31,768 bases of DNA from Didymodactylos carnosus (lineage: Eukaryota > Rotifera > Eurotatoria > Philodinida > Philodinidae): the NCBI GenBank assembly GCA_905250885.1, contig CAJNOQ010001426.1, positions 1 to 31,768 of the forward strand, in the 5' to 3' direction. The notes under the pieces were generated by a model. It was given only the letters and a program-made list of their open reading frames with translations. It ran no database searches and was not told where the DNA came from. Below are positions 13,401-28,400 of this stretch, one piece after another; position 1 is the stretch's first letter; every line of letters starts with the position of its first letter. The translations under genes and the position numbers were made by a program.

Positions 13401-16400
13401 ATGACGTGAATAAAATATTTAATATTAATAAAATGACGGCAGTTTTGAATGAACTTAAGATTTTAGATGATGATATTCGACATCAAACATCAAATTATAA
13501 TCATTTACATAAACAATTAATTGAATTACGACAATACAGTTCAACCGATGGACAACGTTCAATTCATAACGAGCAAGCATCGATTGAAACAAGATGGAAT
13601 CAATTAAACAAACAAGTTTCAGACAAAGTAAGTGATTATTTGATTATATACAGTTGAATATAATGTGTCGAACAATATAATGTAGCACACTGAAACTTTT
13701 TTTTGATGTATATGAAATCAGAAGCAACTCTATTTAAGAATACATTGTTTAGCACACATTTCGAGAAATTCTAATTGAAGATCATCTTCTAGCTTTTGTG
13801 AACAATGACTCCTTATTTTCTAAATTATTCAATATCTAAATACGGATATCGTTGATCACGATAAATGAAAAACTAAGTCTTAAGTTTAAAGAAAATTAAA
13901 CGCTCTCTTTTCAATCACTGTGCACTTGTTTTTCTAAAGACTGTACTCAATGGTACTTTTAGACCAATGAAATTCACAAAAAAAAATACAAAACTTTTCT
14001 TTCAGAATCTAGATTCTTAGACCGCTAGAGCAGAGCCGCTTTAAGAAATTTGTGGCCCCTGTGCTGATCATTAACGTTTTCAACACATCAATTTGTATTT
14101 TTTTTAATAATAACAAAATGCAAGGCTTAAGCCATTCGATTGGGCCCCTGAGTCAGCCGGGCCCCTGTGCTGTAGCACAATTAGCACATAGGATAAGAAG
14201 GCACTGCGCTAGAGTTTCAAAAATAGAATTTAACCAAATCAATATTTATCAGATAATACTGAGTTTTCAAAAGGTCGATGAGTAATCAGAAATTTTGAAC
14301 TCGAATCAGTTTTTCCTACGCGTTTGTATAGCATATAAAGAATGTATCGCTATCAGCACCTAGTGTATGTTGTGTCATAGAATATGTCGTACTTTGCACT
14401 ACTTGTACCTAACAATATATATTTTACCTACTATTAGAATATTGTCTCTAATATTTTGGATAACATCTAATCTAGAAATTTCATGATTGTTTTCTACGAC
14501 AGTTTCTTCTGTGATACCTTAAAATAGGATACAGGAAATCGAGGAAAAATCAATTCTTTACAAAAGGAATGATAAAAGTCATATTTTCTGTATGTGTGTG
14601 TGTATGTATAAATTAAAGGTGAATGATGAAAACAGTTTTGAAATTGCATACTATGGACAGAAAATGAATATTGCATTTCATGACGATAAGAATAGTGATC
14701 GGCTTATCCGGCTAACGATACCCATGCATGACCAAAGTTTGATAATATTTGAAAAGGATAGTCCCTCATGGGTAAAAAGATTGGCAAAAAAACGCGTTAA
14801 AGGTTTCAAAACCAACGCTTCTTTTATCGTGTAAACGCTTTTTTTTATCTATTCATCTGAAAACGCGTTTTCCGATGAATATGAATGAAAATGAAAATAT
14901 TAATTAATGCGTTTTGAAATGATTCAAAATAAAAACAGAGGGAAAATACAAAGGTTTGAACCATCAACTTTTCTCCTACCATTCTTCCACTTTTTCCATT
15001 CGACCCTATCCTCTTGACATTACATTAGCGGACAACAAACTAATGGAGAGTAGTAAAATGAATACTTAACGAAAATTTTCAGTTTCAAGAAGAAATCGTT
15101 AGAAACGGTACGAAAAACGCGTTAGCAAACAATCGTTAAAAGAGCCGTTTAAACGCGTTTTTATCGTTCAAAAGTTTAGAATAACACGTTCATTTGACAA
15201 CACGTTTGCTAACGACCATTAAATCAACCGTTTTCTGGCGTTTTTGTTCAACGCGTTTTCTAACAACGTTAAAATGATATGACTTCGAATTTTTTTCTTT
15301 TTGCAAACGCGTTTAGAAACGACACGTTAACGCGCGGTTTTATATAAAATAAACGCATTTCAGCAACCATTTTAACGTCTTTAGAAAACGCGTTCAGCAA
15401 AAATGCCAGAAAACGGTTGATTTAACGGTCGTTAGCAAACGTGCTGTCAAATGAACGCGTTATTCTAAACTTTTGAACGACAAAAAACGCGTTTAGACGG
15501 CTCTTTTAACGATTGTTCGCTAACGCGTTTTTCATACCGTTTATAACGATTTTTTACGCCAGGTTTGTATTTTAAAAATAGTGTACTTTGTTGTCGTCAA
15601 GGTTTATAGTGTAGTTCCATAAAATGGAAAGCATTCCCACTAACGCCTACCAATTTAGTAATCCATTACAGATCTTAATATTAGTGATCTTCGATTACGT
15701 AGATTTTTACTTTCAATCATCTGTAAATTTATATCAATAACACGTTCATTCAAGATTTTTCACACAACATAAAGTACATGTATAAATAAGCTACATTTCT
15801 TCGTCACATAACTGCTTGCAATGTATATGTGTTAGAGAAAACCATAACTCTTCAACGATCACTAAAAAGACTTTTCATTTTTGGTGATCGTGTTCTACCG
15901 ACCGTATAAACTTCTGTTCACAACTGTAAGAAAATAAACATTGATAATGAAAATGTATCATCGCGTTACCTGCGGATAAGTCATAGTCATATATTTTGAT
16001 CTAAAATACACGCATATCTTTTCGAAAATTTGTCGTGTTTAATTAAATGTGGAAATTATTTGTAATTAGCTCATTCTATACAATAAGAATGAAAAAAAGA
16101 CTTCTGTTATTTTTCTATTTATTCGATGTTATGTCAAGGTAATATTTCTTTGTTACAAATTTCAAAACGGTATTTCTTCTATAACACATACTAGTGCAAA
16201 AAATAATGTACTCCGTTCATATTAGAGTGAATATAAAAGTCTTCACGATTAAATTCATTGTGACTTCAACATGTATTTAATGGATACGATTATAAAATGA
16301 CTTTGTTTTAGCTTCGTGAAACTGAACGATTATTTGAATCCCGAAAATCATTTCACAATCGTTTTGAAGGATTTGAACGTAGTGTACATGATATAGTTGA

Positions 16401-19400
16401 ACAAATAGAAACCAATGGTCAAATTCAAACAGCATCATATACAACAACGTTAAGACGATTACAGCAAATTCAAAAACAATTACATACAATTCAATCAGTA
16501 TTAACCACTATTGGACATGAATTAGACGATTTGGAAGTGGCTGGTATTACAAGAATAGGTAAGTCATACTCGACTCAACTATTTTGATTTCTATAGTATA
16601 TCATTAATTTTAGAACTTCAAACAATCCGTAACACATATGATTCACATCAACAGCGATTACAGACATATAATGATATATTACAAAAACGAATTGATTTAT
16701 TAAAACGATTTGAAGAACATTCGAAGCGTAGTGATGATATCCGAACAAAATTAAATCATATTAATGATGAACTAAATAGTAATCAAACGATTAAAATGAA
16801 TGAACTTGACACGATACGAGCGAATGTTGATCGTATTACCGTTGATCTAAGACCAATACAATCAGAAAGTATTTTATTAGATAAATTGATGGAAGAAAGT
16901 AATACAACAATAAATGATTCAACAACAAATCGTGCAGTGTTTTTCACTGTTGATAGCAGAAGTCTACAGAATACACTTGAATCAGTTGAAAACATGGTAA
17001 AATACCGTTTGTTTGAGGGTAGAAATCTATCATATGCATGTGTTTGAAAATTGTTCCATTTAGCTTGCTCAACGTCGTACACAAGCACAAGAGTTGAATC
17101 AAGCAGTTGACGATTTTACCGAAGCACGTACAAATCTTTTATTACGAATCAATATTTTAACAAATAATCTTAAAACAGCACGTTTAAACGGTAGTAATAT
17201 ACAAGATATTGAAGATTTAATGGTTATCGTCAAGGTAAATATTACAAATTTTCATTTGTACACTATTTGCGTATAAGAAATATGTTTTATTTCCACAAGT
17301 TAAGAAATTTCTCTTATAAGTCGCCTTCCGCCCTGTGTTCTTTGTTTGTGGTTTGTAATATGTATATTTATGTGTGTGTGTATGAGAGTTTTGTTTTGTA
17401 CACATCTAGCACACACACACACACAGTGTATTATCTGTTAAACTGTGAATGGCACCATACATTATCATTATCATCATGCTGCTTGTCATGCTTTTTTTTG
17501 GCCCCAAACACTGCTTTTGCTTGTTTTTTCTGCTACAAATCTTATTTGCATGATTAATTTTCTCTTTCTCTCTCTCATTTACTGGGTGAGTATTCTGTTT
17601 GATTGCATATCGTCCTAAAGTTGAGACAGCTTTCGTAAGATTTTGTTTCCAGCGCTTACAAACTGAAATGGAAATTGATCTTGATCCATTGTTTAAAACA
17701 TTATTGTGTAAAGCAAGTATCGTAGAAGCTAACGATATTGAACAGTTAAGAACACAATGGGAAGATATTACGGCAGAAGTAAATAAACGTTTATATTCGT
17801 TACAACAAGCTCATATATTATCGACAGAAATCGATGTGAAAAGTGAAGATATTGAATCGATTATTAGAAATATTCAATTGAAAATCGAATCAACGAAAAT
17901 ATGTAATTCTATTCGTCAGACAAAAGACAATCTACAACAATTGAAAGTAAGAATTTTCATATTTATCAATAAAAATAAACTAAATTATCTTTCATATAGC
18001 ATGCTGAATTAGATTTTAAAAGTTTTGAACATGATATGTCTCTTTGTCGCAAACGCTATACTGAATTGAAACAGGTATTATCACCATTGTATAACATTAT
18101 ATCCGACCGAGAACAAGATTTTATAAAGCTGGAAACTAAAGCCGTACAATCATTTAAAGTAAGGTACCATTCTTAAATAGTCATTTTATCTCAGATTTAT
18201 TCTCTATTCCTATCATTAGGATTTGTCCGATCGTTATCAACAACTCGAATTGTGTTTACAGCATTGGCAGTTAATAGAAAATGTTCAAAATGATTTAAAA
18301 TCCAAATCAGTGATGGTTTTAGAAAAAGTTTCACAGGGCAAAAGACAATTGGATAAAATTGATCTTGTCCAATCATTATTGGATTTCATACAGGTTGAAC
18401 GTTTGATGAACATCTTTTATAAATCTTTATTATAACATTTTTCTCCTTTATTCTAGACTCAGGAGGCAACTCTTCAAACATTACTATCTACATATGAGGA
18501 CACAATTTTGTTGATAAAAGACTTTTGTGATCAACAACGATATAATGATCTCAATGAGTTCAAAGGCGAGATGTTCAATCGTATAAATGACATTAATAAT
18601 TTGAAGCTAATATTTATGAAGTCAGTAGACACTATGAAACAACATAATAGGACATTATTACAAAATATTGAAACAATATCACATCATTTATCAACTATTC
18701 AACAAAAAATTGTCTTATTGGAACAAAGAGTACAAGATTCATCAACAACCGATGAATTTCTTGAATTACGTTCACTATTGAGAGTACGTATAGTATTTGT
18801 CATAATTTTATTTTGCTAATATTTTAATTAATCTAGAGAGAAGATATTAATTTAATGGAATATCAACATAACATTAAAACATTAACAACGGATGTACAAC
18901 AGTTTACTGATAATCATACATTACCTGAATGTACTAAACTTTCGACTGGTCTTATTCATGTTACAAATCGTTTTGCAACTATTTTACAAACTATTTCACA
19001 ATTGAGTGAACGCATTAATGCACGTCTAGAACGTGAAACAAATATGACGGTTGAAAATTATCGAAAATTCATTAGTAGTATCCAAGCCAAGTTGACCCAT
19101 ATAAAAAATAATAATGAACGAGAAACAATTCAAACAAAACAACGTCTTCTAAATGTAAGTGTCAAATATCTTATTTGAAGAAAATTAATTATAAAAAATT
19201 ATTCTAGGAAATTCAATTATCATTATCAGATGGTAATGATGCGTATAATAATGCACTTAATAAATTGAAAATGGCTCGTACTATTGTTAGCGATGAGGAA
19301 AAGACAAATGTTGATGAAGAAATTTCTTCTATTAAATATGAATGGCAAGAATTTATGATTGAATATGATCTACAACGACATAGAATAGATGCTCTTAATG

Positions 19401-22400
19401 TACAGTTAGAGACTGTTGATGAACAACTATTAAATGAGACAAAATGGTATCAACAAAAGGAGATAGAATATCATAGTCTTGTAGCAAATCAACCTGATTT
19501 AAAAGCTAAACTCGAAAAACATGAACAATTAAAAGTAATTATTATATTAGTCGAAAGAAACGAATATATTAAACGATATTTTTGTATTTATTAGGATTTT
19601 TGCGATGATCTTCAACAACATTATACATCGATCGTCAATTTAAGTAGGAATATTGACTCGTTATCGTCTAGTATATCGGTTGATATATCGGAAAAAACGC
19701 ATGAACGTTTAATTGAAAAAATGCAAACGATGCTTTCAAATATTCAGGTATGTATAATGATTTAAGCTATTCTTTTAGAATTTATAATGTTTACAGAACA
19801 TCTTTCTTTATAGGATGAATTATCTAAAGCAACACTGGCTGTTGAACACCATCAAGATTTTGACTCGATTTCTGAACAATTTGATCAATGGATATCTGAT
19901 GCAGAGTCACGTTTAATTCAAAATGCGACAACTAAAGGATCTGAAGATATTATTGACGAACATTATAGAAGTGTTGAGGTAACATGATGAAATTTTGTTT
20001 AATTCAAAGTTTAAATTTATATTTTTTTCTAGGCATTAACTGATGAGAATATAAATGGTGAAACACTCATGTCCGAGTTGAATGATCGCCTTGATCGTGT
20101 TTTACAACAAACAGCAATAGAAGGTCGTGCTGCACTCAAACAAATGGTTATGAAACATCAAACACAATGGTTAGATTATAACGAAAAACAAAAACAACTA
20201 AGAAACGAATTACATCGTGCTAAAATTGAACGTATTGAATTAAATGACAATCTTGTTTCATTAGAAACATGGCTAAATGACAATAAAATCAAATTAAACG
20301 ATTATATTCATAGTTTAAGTTTGAAAGACGAAAATCGTAAACGAATTCATCTAATAAAAGCACTACAAAATGATTTTTATTCAAAACAATCATTGATTGA
20401 GAAAATTGGTGAACATATATTAAAGTTTGGTGACTATGTCGATGAGATTGGTGATAATCGTAATGATCTAAACAATCATTTAGCATTGATTAAACAACAA
20501 TTTAATGATTTTAGCGTTAATATAAAAGTAAGAATATAAGTCGTTGTATTTCAAGTACAAATAACGATGTTTTTCTAGGAACAAATGGTATTATTAGAAG
20601 AATTTATCAAACATCAATGTACTATTGAAGATAATAAACAAACTATGGTGGAAAAATTAAAATTTTTAATGGAACGTTTATCGTCATGTACAAAAACCGA
20701 CTGTGACCTGATTACATTAGAAAGTCGACTAAGAAAAATTGAAGTAATTATATATTCAATTATTTTTCAAATTAAAGATGAGTCCATCTATTACTATTTC
20801 AAAACTCATGTTTTTCAAGAAAAATAAGTGAAAATTATTTTCTCTGTAATTCATTTTTCATGACTTTGATTCGAAAATATAACTAGAATTTATTTATCTT
20901 TCCTTTTCAATAGAATTCTTTTTATTTTTAAAGGAACTGGGTGTGGATTTAACGGATATTGAACAACAATTAGAGAATACATATCAATTGTTACAACGTA
21001 TTGAATCACGTTTTAATTCTGTTGTTAAATTAAATTATCGTCAAAATTTTGAACAAATGAATAATGTCATTGGAAATGCTCGACGTACTATTAACGAGGC
21101 TAGTATGCAAATGAAACATTTATGTGATCTATGGCAAAAATATGAAACATCAAATTTATTATTTGTTCAATGGTTAAAAGAAAAAGAATTACAATTAACA
21201 ACAATGACACAAATAACATCAACAGCGGAAAATGAACAAGAAAATATAGTTAAAACTATTGACTATTTAACAAATATGAGTGATCAAATATCAAATAAAG
21301 ATATTGATTTAAAACAATTAGAAGAGTTAGAATCATCTATTGATTATGATTGGATGAAAAAAGCAAATAATACAACTGTACTACGTCAACGGTAATATTA
21401 AATTTCTACTATGAAAACTAATGATTTCAGTTACTCATTTTGATTTATTATACAACACTTCTTTTTTTTTTTTATTGTAGAATTATTGTTCTTCTTGGTC
21501 AATGCAATACGGCTTTAGATCGTAATCAACATTTATTAAATTATTTTGAAAAATTTCAATTAATTATAGAAAGTACTAAGACGACGTTTGAACAATACGA
21601 AATGAAACTGAAAGAGATTCAAAATGATAGAAATAAAATAGAAACACAAGTAAATCTTGATATGATACAAGTTAGTATAAAATTATAAATAAATTTATTT
21701 TCTTTTATTTTTAAATTATCAAAATATATTTAGAGTGTTGAATCTTTAAAATTTGAATGTGAACAAAATTTAAAATCATTAGAATCAATTTTATCGAATA
21801 TATCGAACTATTCATCATCGAGAGGCAAAGAAAATGTTCGTTCTCAATTACGGTATGAAAAAATGAGTATATGAAATACTCAAACTACAACAATTTGTTA
21901 TTATTTTTTCTTCTTCTAATAGATCATACAAAATACGTTTCAATGAACTAAATGAGTTAGCTAACAAAGTACAAATTGATCTTGTTACACGTGCTCAGGC
22001 TACAGATATTATACAATTATGTACAAATGAATTAAAACAATTTTTAAATGAAATAAGTTTTACATTAAATGAAAAAGAATTGTTATCAGATACATTTTTA
22101 AATAATTTGAGAGTAAGTTTGTTTTTTCTGTGTGAGATTAATATTTCGGATAGATTCTCATTTATACAAAATATTAACGTAAATGAAAAGAACATTTATC
22201 TTCTATGTGTCAGAGTTTTTAACTGCAGATTGAAAGGAGTTTATGCTACTAATTAGATTTTTGATTTTCAGCATCAATTAGATCAATTTATTGAAAAACA
22301 AAAACGTTTACGTTCAGTTGATCCATTTCTTCCAAATTGTTCTCTAATAGCAATGAAAGAGTTTGAATCAATCACAAATAAATTTTATTCAACTAAAAAA

Positions 22401-25400
22401 GAACTTGAAGTAAGTGTGTTCGTATTTAATTCATCTACGATCATTATTTATATAAAAATAATAATATTATAGATATCATTACGACAAAATGAACAATATT
22501 ATGAAAGACAACAAGAATTAGATGTCTTGATGATGGAATTAGATCAAACTTTACATCATTTAGAAATAAATCATGAAATATTTGAAACAAATAAAATAAT
22601 ATTATTAACACCAAAAATGGATAAACATCGAGTATAAATTAAATTAATTACTTTTTCTTCTACTCTATTCTAATTCTATTTAAATTATTTTAGGAACATA
22701 TTCATTCAATTCATAAATTTGAAAAACAACTACAAGACATTCATTTAAAGTTTAATCATGCTGGTTTACATGGTTCTCTAGAACAAACAGTACAAAAACG
22801 TCTACAACATTTTACTGAACGTTTATTCATTTTAAAAGAAAAATCAGATCAAACATCAAATCAAATTGAATCTTTAAAATATGAATATGAAAGTTTAAAT
22901 ATTGATATAAAAAAATTAAATGAATGGTTAAAACAAACTGAACAATACACAAAATCATTGACAATACTTAATACAGCAAATGATAAAAATGAGGCAGCTA
23001 AATCACTCTTGGTATATTAAAATAATATATAGAAAAAAAAAAAAATAAAAAATTCTTCTACTTTGTAGTTTTAAATAAAACATAGAAAAAATATTTTCTC
23101 ATTTGAATTTTTACGAGTATTTTTTCAATTTTTTTCTAGTCAAAACTTGATGAATTTGTGATACAAGAAGGTCATCATCAACAAATTAAAAAACGTATCG
23201 AAAACATTATGGAATCAATCGATGATATACATCTCAGAAGTAACATTAACGATTTAGATCGTAAATTTAATTCACTTAATCGACTCGTACAAGTAATATC
23301 AATAGTCCTATAGATATTTTAATATATTTGAATAATAATTGATATATATTTAGGAACGTTATGAACATTTGAATCAATCAAGTCATATGCACGCTGATTA
23401 TGATCAACGTATTCAACGTATTTTTGAAGCACTATCAAATTTTCAAACAAAATTTTATAAAATTAAACAACATAAAACGACAGATTTTAATATTATTATT
23501 AATGATCTTCAAGTAATAGTTAGAAAATGATAATAATATAAAAATAACTTATTTTTTTAAATTAATTTTTAATCATTTTATAGAGTTTAAAAAATGATCG
23601 TAATGAATTTATTGATCAAATGGAAAAAATTATTCATCTAGGAGAAAAGATAATTGTTGAAACATCCACTCAAGGTGTTGAACATATAAAATTAAAATCA
23701 CGACAATTACAAGATAAATGGCGTATAATGAATGATGAATTTCAATTATTTGAAGTAAGTTAAAATTTAAAGAAGAAAAAAAATAAAAATCTATATAATT
23801 TTTCTATTGTAATTAGTCTAAAATAACTGAACAAAATGAAGAATATCATACAATATCAATTGGACAGACAACTATTGAACAAACATTAAAACAAATTGAA
23901 AATCAATTTCAAACATTTGATCAACAATTGAGTACATACGATGGTTTTGATAGTTTAGAAAATCGTTTACGTCAATTACAACATGATTTAATATCAGCAA
24001 TTAGTAGTGGTGATCAATTGAATAAACGTATGCTAACATTAGGAACTAATAATAATGAAGAATCATTAAACAATCGTGGTCAATATTTGTTAACCATAGG
24101 TGACACATTAAAAACAACTTTACAAGTAATATTAAAAAAACAACAAAATATTATTATTGTTATTAACTATAAATTAATTAATTTTTATCTTTATTAGAAA
24201 AAATTGAATGAACTCTATATGGTTCAACAATTTTCAAAAGATATTGATATTTTACAACAAACAAGTCAAACATTAAATAATTCGTGTTCTGTAAGAATGC
24301 AAACATATTCAAATGAAAAATCCAAAACAGCCGTTTATCTTCAACGCACATCAACTATATTTGACGTATTAATATAGAATTTCTTACTTTTTGATTAAAT
24401 TAGATATTATCTGATTTTTGTTTTTTTTTGTGTTTTTTCTAGGAACATCTTAGTCGACTCAAAGAATTAATTACAAAATTAGATAGTATCGTTTTAAACG
24501 TATCACATAGTGAACTATCTACAGTAGTAAAAAATTCATTATTAGATAAACTTAATATAATTAAGGTAAGATTAATAAATATATAATTTAATAATTACAA
24601 TTAGATTTTATTATTATTATTTTTTAGGATGAGACTATACGATGTTCTACAAATGTAAATAAAATATCAAATGATTGTAAATTAGTACAAACAATATTAA
24701 ATGAATTACAACAATCAATAAAAAATATTCAAAATTCTCTCGATATTATTGAACATTCAATTGATACATTTATATTAAAACATTCTATTGATGAAAAATT
24801 AATGCAAAAAGATCAATTAATTGTTCGTTTCTCATTAAAAAAAAACAACTGTAAAAAAATATTTATTTCTATAATTTGTATTATTTATTTTTTCTAGAAA
24901 TTACAAAATGATTGTATGGATTATCGACAAAAATTGGATAATATTATTTTAAAATTAAATGAGAATAAAATTGATGATGTTCCCACATTGATGATTATTC
25001 ATGAAAGTCAAAAAAAATGTAACATTTTACATGGAAATCTTCAAGTAAATTTAGAAGAAAAAATATTTTTTCTCCACTATTTTTTACTCTATTTTTAGAA
25101 TTTGATTACATCATGTGATGAAATAATGTTAGAACAAACAGCATTCAATGAAACATACAATGATCTTCGAAAATCAATTGATAGTTTACACGATAGATAT
25201 TTATCACGAACTGATACAACCATGGATAGTGGAGTAGCGGAATTAAGTGCTCTTTTAACAGAATGTGAATCGATAAATAATCGTCTAGAAACAATGACAT
25301 CATCATACAGTACAATTGATACATTAAATCGAAGTGGTCGTCGTTCATCTGTATTTACAACAATTGGTGATCTTGATTCAAGTCATCAAAGTAGTAGTAC

Positions 25401-28400
25401 TGATAATGATAATAAACATCAAATGAAATTAATGTTAAAACAGACAAAAGATGAATTTAATCGTTTAATGCAAGATGTTCGATCATCTAAAAGTACAGTT
25501 GAATTAAAACAAAATCGTTTAAAAGTACTTTGGAAAGAATTTAATGAAATTTATAATACACATGAAACAATAAAAAGTCAATATGAGATGAATCGTGAAT
25601 GGAAGGAAAATGTTGATGAATTAAAAGTAAGAGAAAAAAAAAAGATATTAAAAAAGAGAAAATATTTCTATTTTAAAATGTCTTTTTCTTTTTTGTATAG
25701 ATTTTACTCAATGAAATAGTGTCAAAACAAAGTCAATTGAATACAATTATTAATAATGGAAAAGATCTTGGTGATACACAATTAATCATCAATTCGAAAC
25801 GTTTAGTTACACAATTTGAATTGATACAAAAAGATATGATGGTAAAATAGAAAATATTCATATTTTCTACTTTTATTAATTATATAGGATAAATTTTATA
25901 GATTCAACAAGATGAAATTAAACAACGTCAAGCTATTTTAGGAAAATTTCGTGATGATTGTCGGGTAGCATTACAATTAGCTGAAACTATTCAAACACAA
26001 CTATTATTATTCTCTGATACATATGGAGATAAAGAATTACTTGAAACAAAAAAGAAAAAGTTAAATGTAAGAATGAAATAGAAATAAATGAAGTATATGA
26101 TATTTAATAATTTATTCTATTTAAGGATTTGAAAAATAAATATCGGGATTTAACAGTTCATTCAAATCAACTTGAACAAACATATCATCAAATACAAACA
26201 ATTGTAGATAATCATGAACACTCAACATTACAAAATCAATGGAAAATTATTCAAGAAAAAACACATCAATTAAATAGTTCAATACTCAAAGTAAAAAGTT
26301 TGATATGAATCAGTGTTAAAAGTGACCCACTAAAGCGAAAAAAAAAAAGTTAAAATTGTGAAACATTCTTCAGACGTTTTCAAAGATCTTGAAATTTTGT
26401 AAAATCTAAAATTTACTTTCTACATTAGATACACTCTTCTTTTCTCTTCTTCAAACGGGAAAATGATCACTCTACAACATGAGAAAGAATTTTTTTAAAA
26501 AACTTTTTACGGATGATTAATAAAAAAGATCCATTTTAAGTCATTGTCATAGATGTATTTGAAAGATATAATTCTAACTTTATGAAAAAATATGGTACTG
26601 ATCTCTATACAATGTCTTATTTTGAAGAGGACGCTTTTCTCTACATGATAATGTAGTTTGTTTAATTTTTATTTTATCTAGTTTGATAGTCAATTAGAAC
26701 ATTGTATAACAGACTGGAATACATTCATTGATCAAAATGATCAAATGACAATAGAATTAACAGAACTTGATACAGCTTTACGTTCTGTACCCTATCGTGT
26801 TCAAAATGATGGAAAAATGTCGGATGAAATTGTAAAAGTTAGTAAACTATTAATCATAATAATGCAAGTAATAATTTTGTATATTAAATATTTCTGTTTC
26901 TATTTAGACTATTAAAAATGATGTGGATTTACTTGAAACAAAACTTGATGCATTATCACGTTTTGCAACAGATTTATCTCAACGTACTCAAGAAACTTAC
27001 ATGCTGGAAAATATTCAGCAATTACAAATTAAATTTCAAACGTTAAAAATTTCACTACAAGATATAGTTCGAAAATTAGCCGAAGGAAAATCAAAATATC
27101 AAATCTATAGTGAATATTTGAATAAATTTAATAGTACAATTGTTAATTTAGACAAGAATTTAAAAACAATTATGGATAGTGTAGAATCATTTAATAAAAA
27201 AGCGACAACTATCGAATCAATTGAAAACGCATTAAAATCTATACAAGTAAACAATCATCAATAGTTATAGAAGAAGAAAAACAACGAAGTACAAATAAAA
27301 AAAATGATAAAATTAAATTTTTTTTTAGGAAATTGCAAATCAACAACCAAACGTTTTTCGTGAATTACAAATTCTTATTGAAATGTCAGATGTTTTATTA
27401 GAATATGCTGAAGATCCTACACATTTTCGGTAAAATAAATCTATTCGAGAAAATAAATTTATTTTTAATTTTTAATTTTATTTTTAATTTTAAGAGATGT
27501 TATTGATTCTACACGAGAATATCAAAATCAATTATTTATTCGTGTTAATTCTACAGGAAATCGATTAAATGATTTAATTCAACGTATAATGAATCTAAAT
27601 AGTTCTATAACTAAAATAAAGAATACATTTTTGAGAATTGAAGAAAATTTACAACAAATTCGACAACCATCGAGTACTAATGAAGAAAAAGAAGAACGTT
27701 TACTCTTAGTTCAGGTATTTCAAAAAGATTTTCTATTATCATTATAAATTGTGTATGTGTGAATGAAAATTAGGTTGTTCGTGAAATACTTGATGAAAAT
27801 GAAACTCAATTACGTGAACTAACAGAAAATGTTGAACGTTTTCAACCAAAAATTTCTGATATTCAAGATAATATTGAAGAAGCTTGGCATAAACAAAATA
27901 ATTTCAATCTTGAAGTGAAGGTTAGTCGAAAATGTTTATTAGAAAAATTAAAAACTCATCTTTTTCTTTTGCGTTCATTGTATTGAGATTAAACTTTGAA
28001 CAATTAATAGAACAAACATAAACTATAATTGTATACTTTAGAAAAGTTTATTTACATGCTATAGTTCAAGAGATATTTATTGCACTGAATATATTTTCAC
28101 CATAATACGTATCTCAGTAAAAATAGTGAATTAGGAGCTCAAATTTTTTTCATAACATGCCGCTTCTGTCTGTCATACGTCACAAAAACAATCAGGCTTT
28201 TACACAAGACAAAGTTAATTACACACGCTGGTTTTTTCAGAACCACAAACAAATATAGATACATGTGCAATCACTTTTATTCACGAGAAACACAAATCAG
28301 AGCAAAAAAAGAATTGGTTCGTAACACAGGATTTTCTTAATCAAGGGATGAATAACGCAGTATGTAGGCAAGTGGAAAGGCTGATCGTTTTCAATAGACA

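Larger units (their letters stand above)
13628..16311 (+). other. SYNE1: Intron 26 (2.7 kb)
   Basis: It lies between exon 26 (...NKQVSDK) and exon 27 (LRETERLF...). It holds the hAT-like MITE (14031-14206), a 30-bp palindrome (14851-14880) and the large ACGCGT-rich inverted repeat (15094-15551). The rest (13628-14020, 14220-14780, 15560-16311) is AT-rich and unremarkable. Short open frames such as 14052-14285 and 14592-14834 are repeat-internal or chance. Confidence 0.8.

Noticed and set aside
14592..14834. 80-residue open frame in intron 26
   Set aside because: It starts in a TGTGTG simple repeat, shows no family similarity, and runs into the ACGCGT-rich repeat region. Probably chance.
17267..17557. 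96-residue open frame in intron 29
   Set aside because: Cys/Tyr/Phe-rich translation of CT- and GT-rich low-complexity DNA; exons 29 and 30 join in perfect phase without it.
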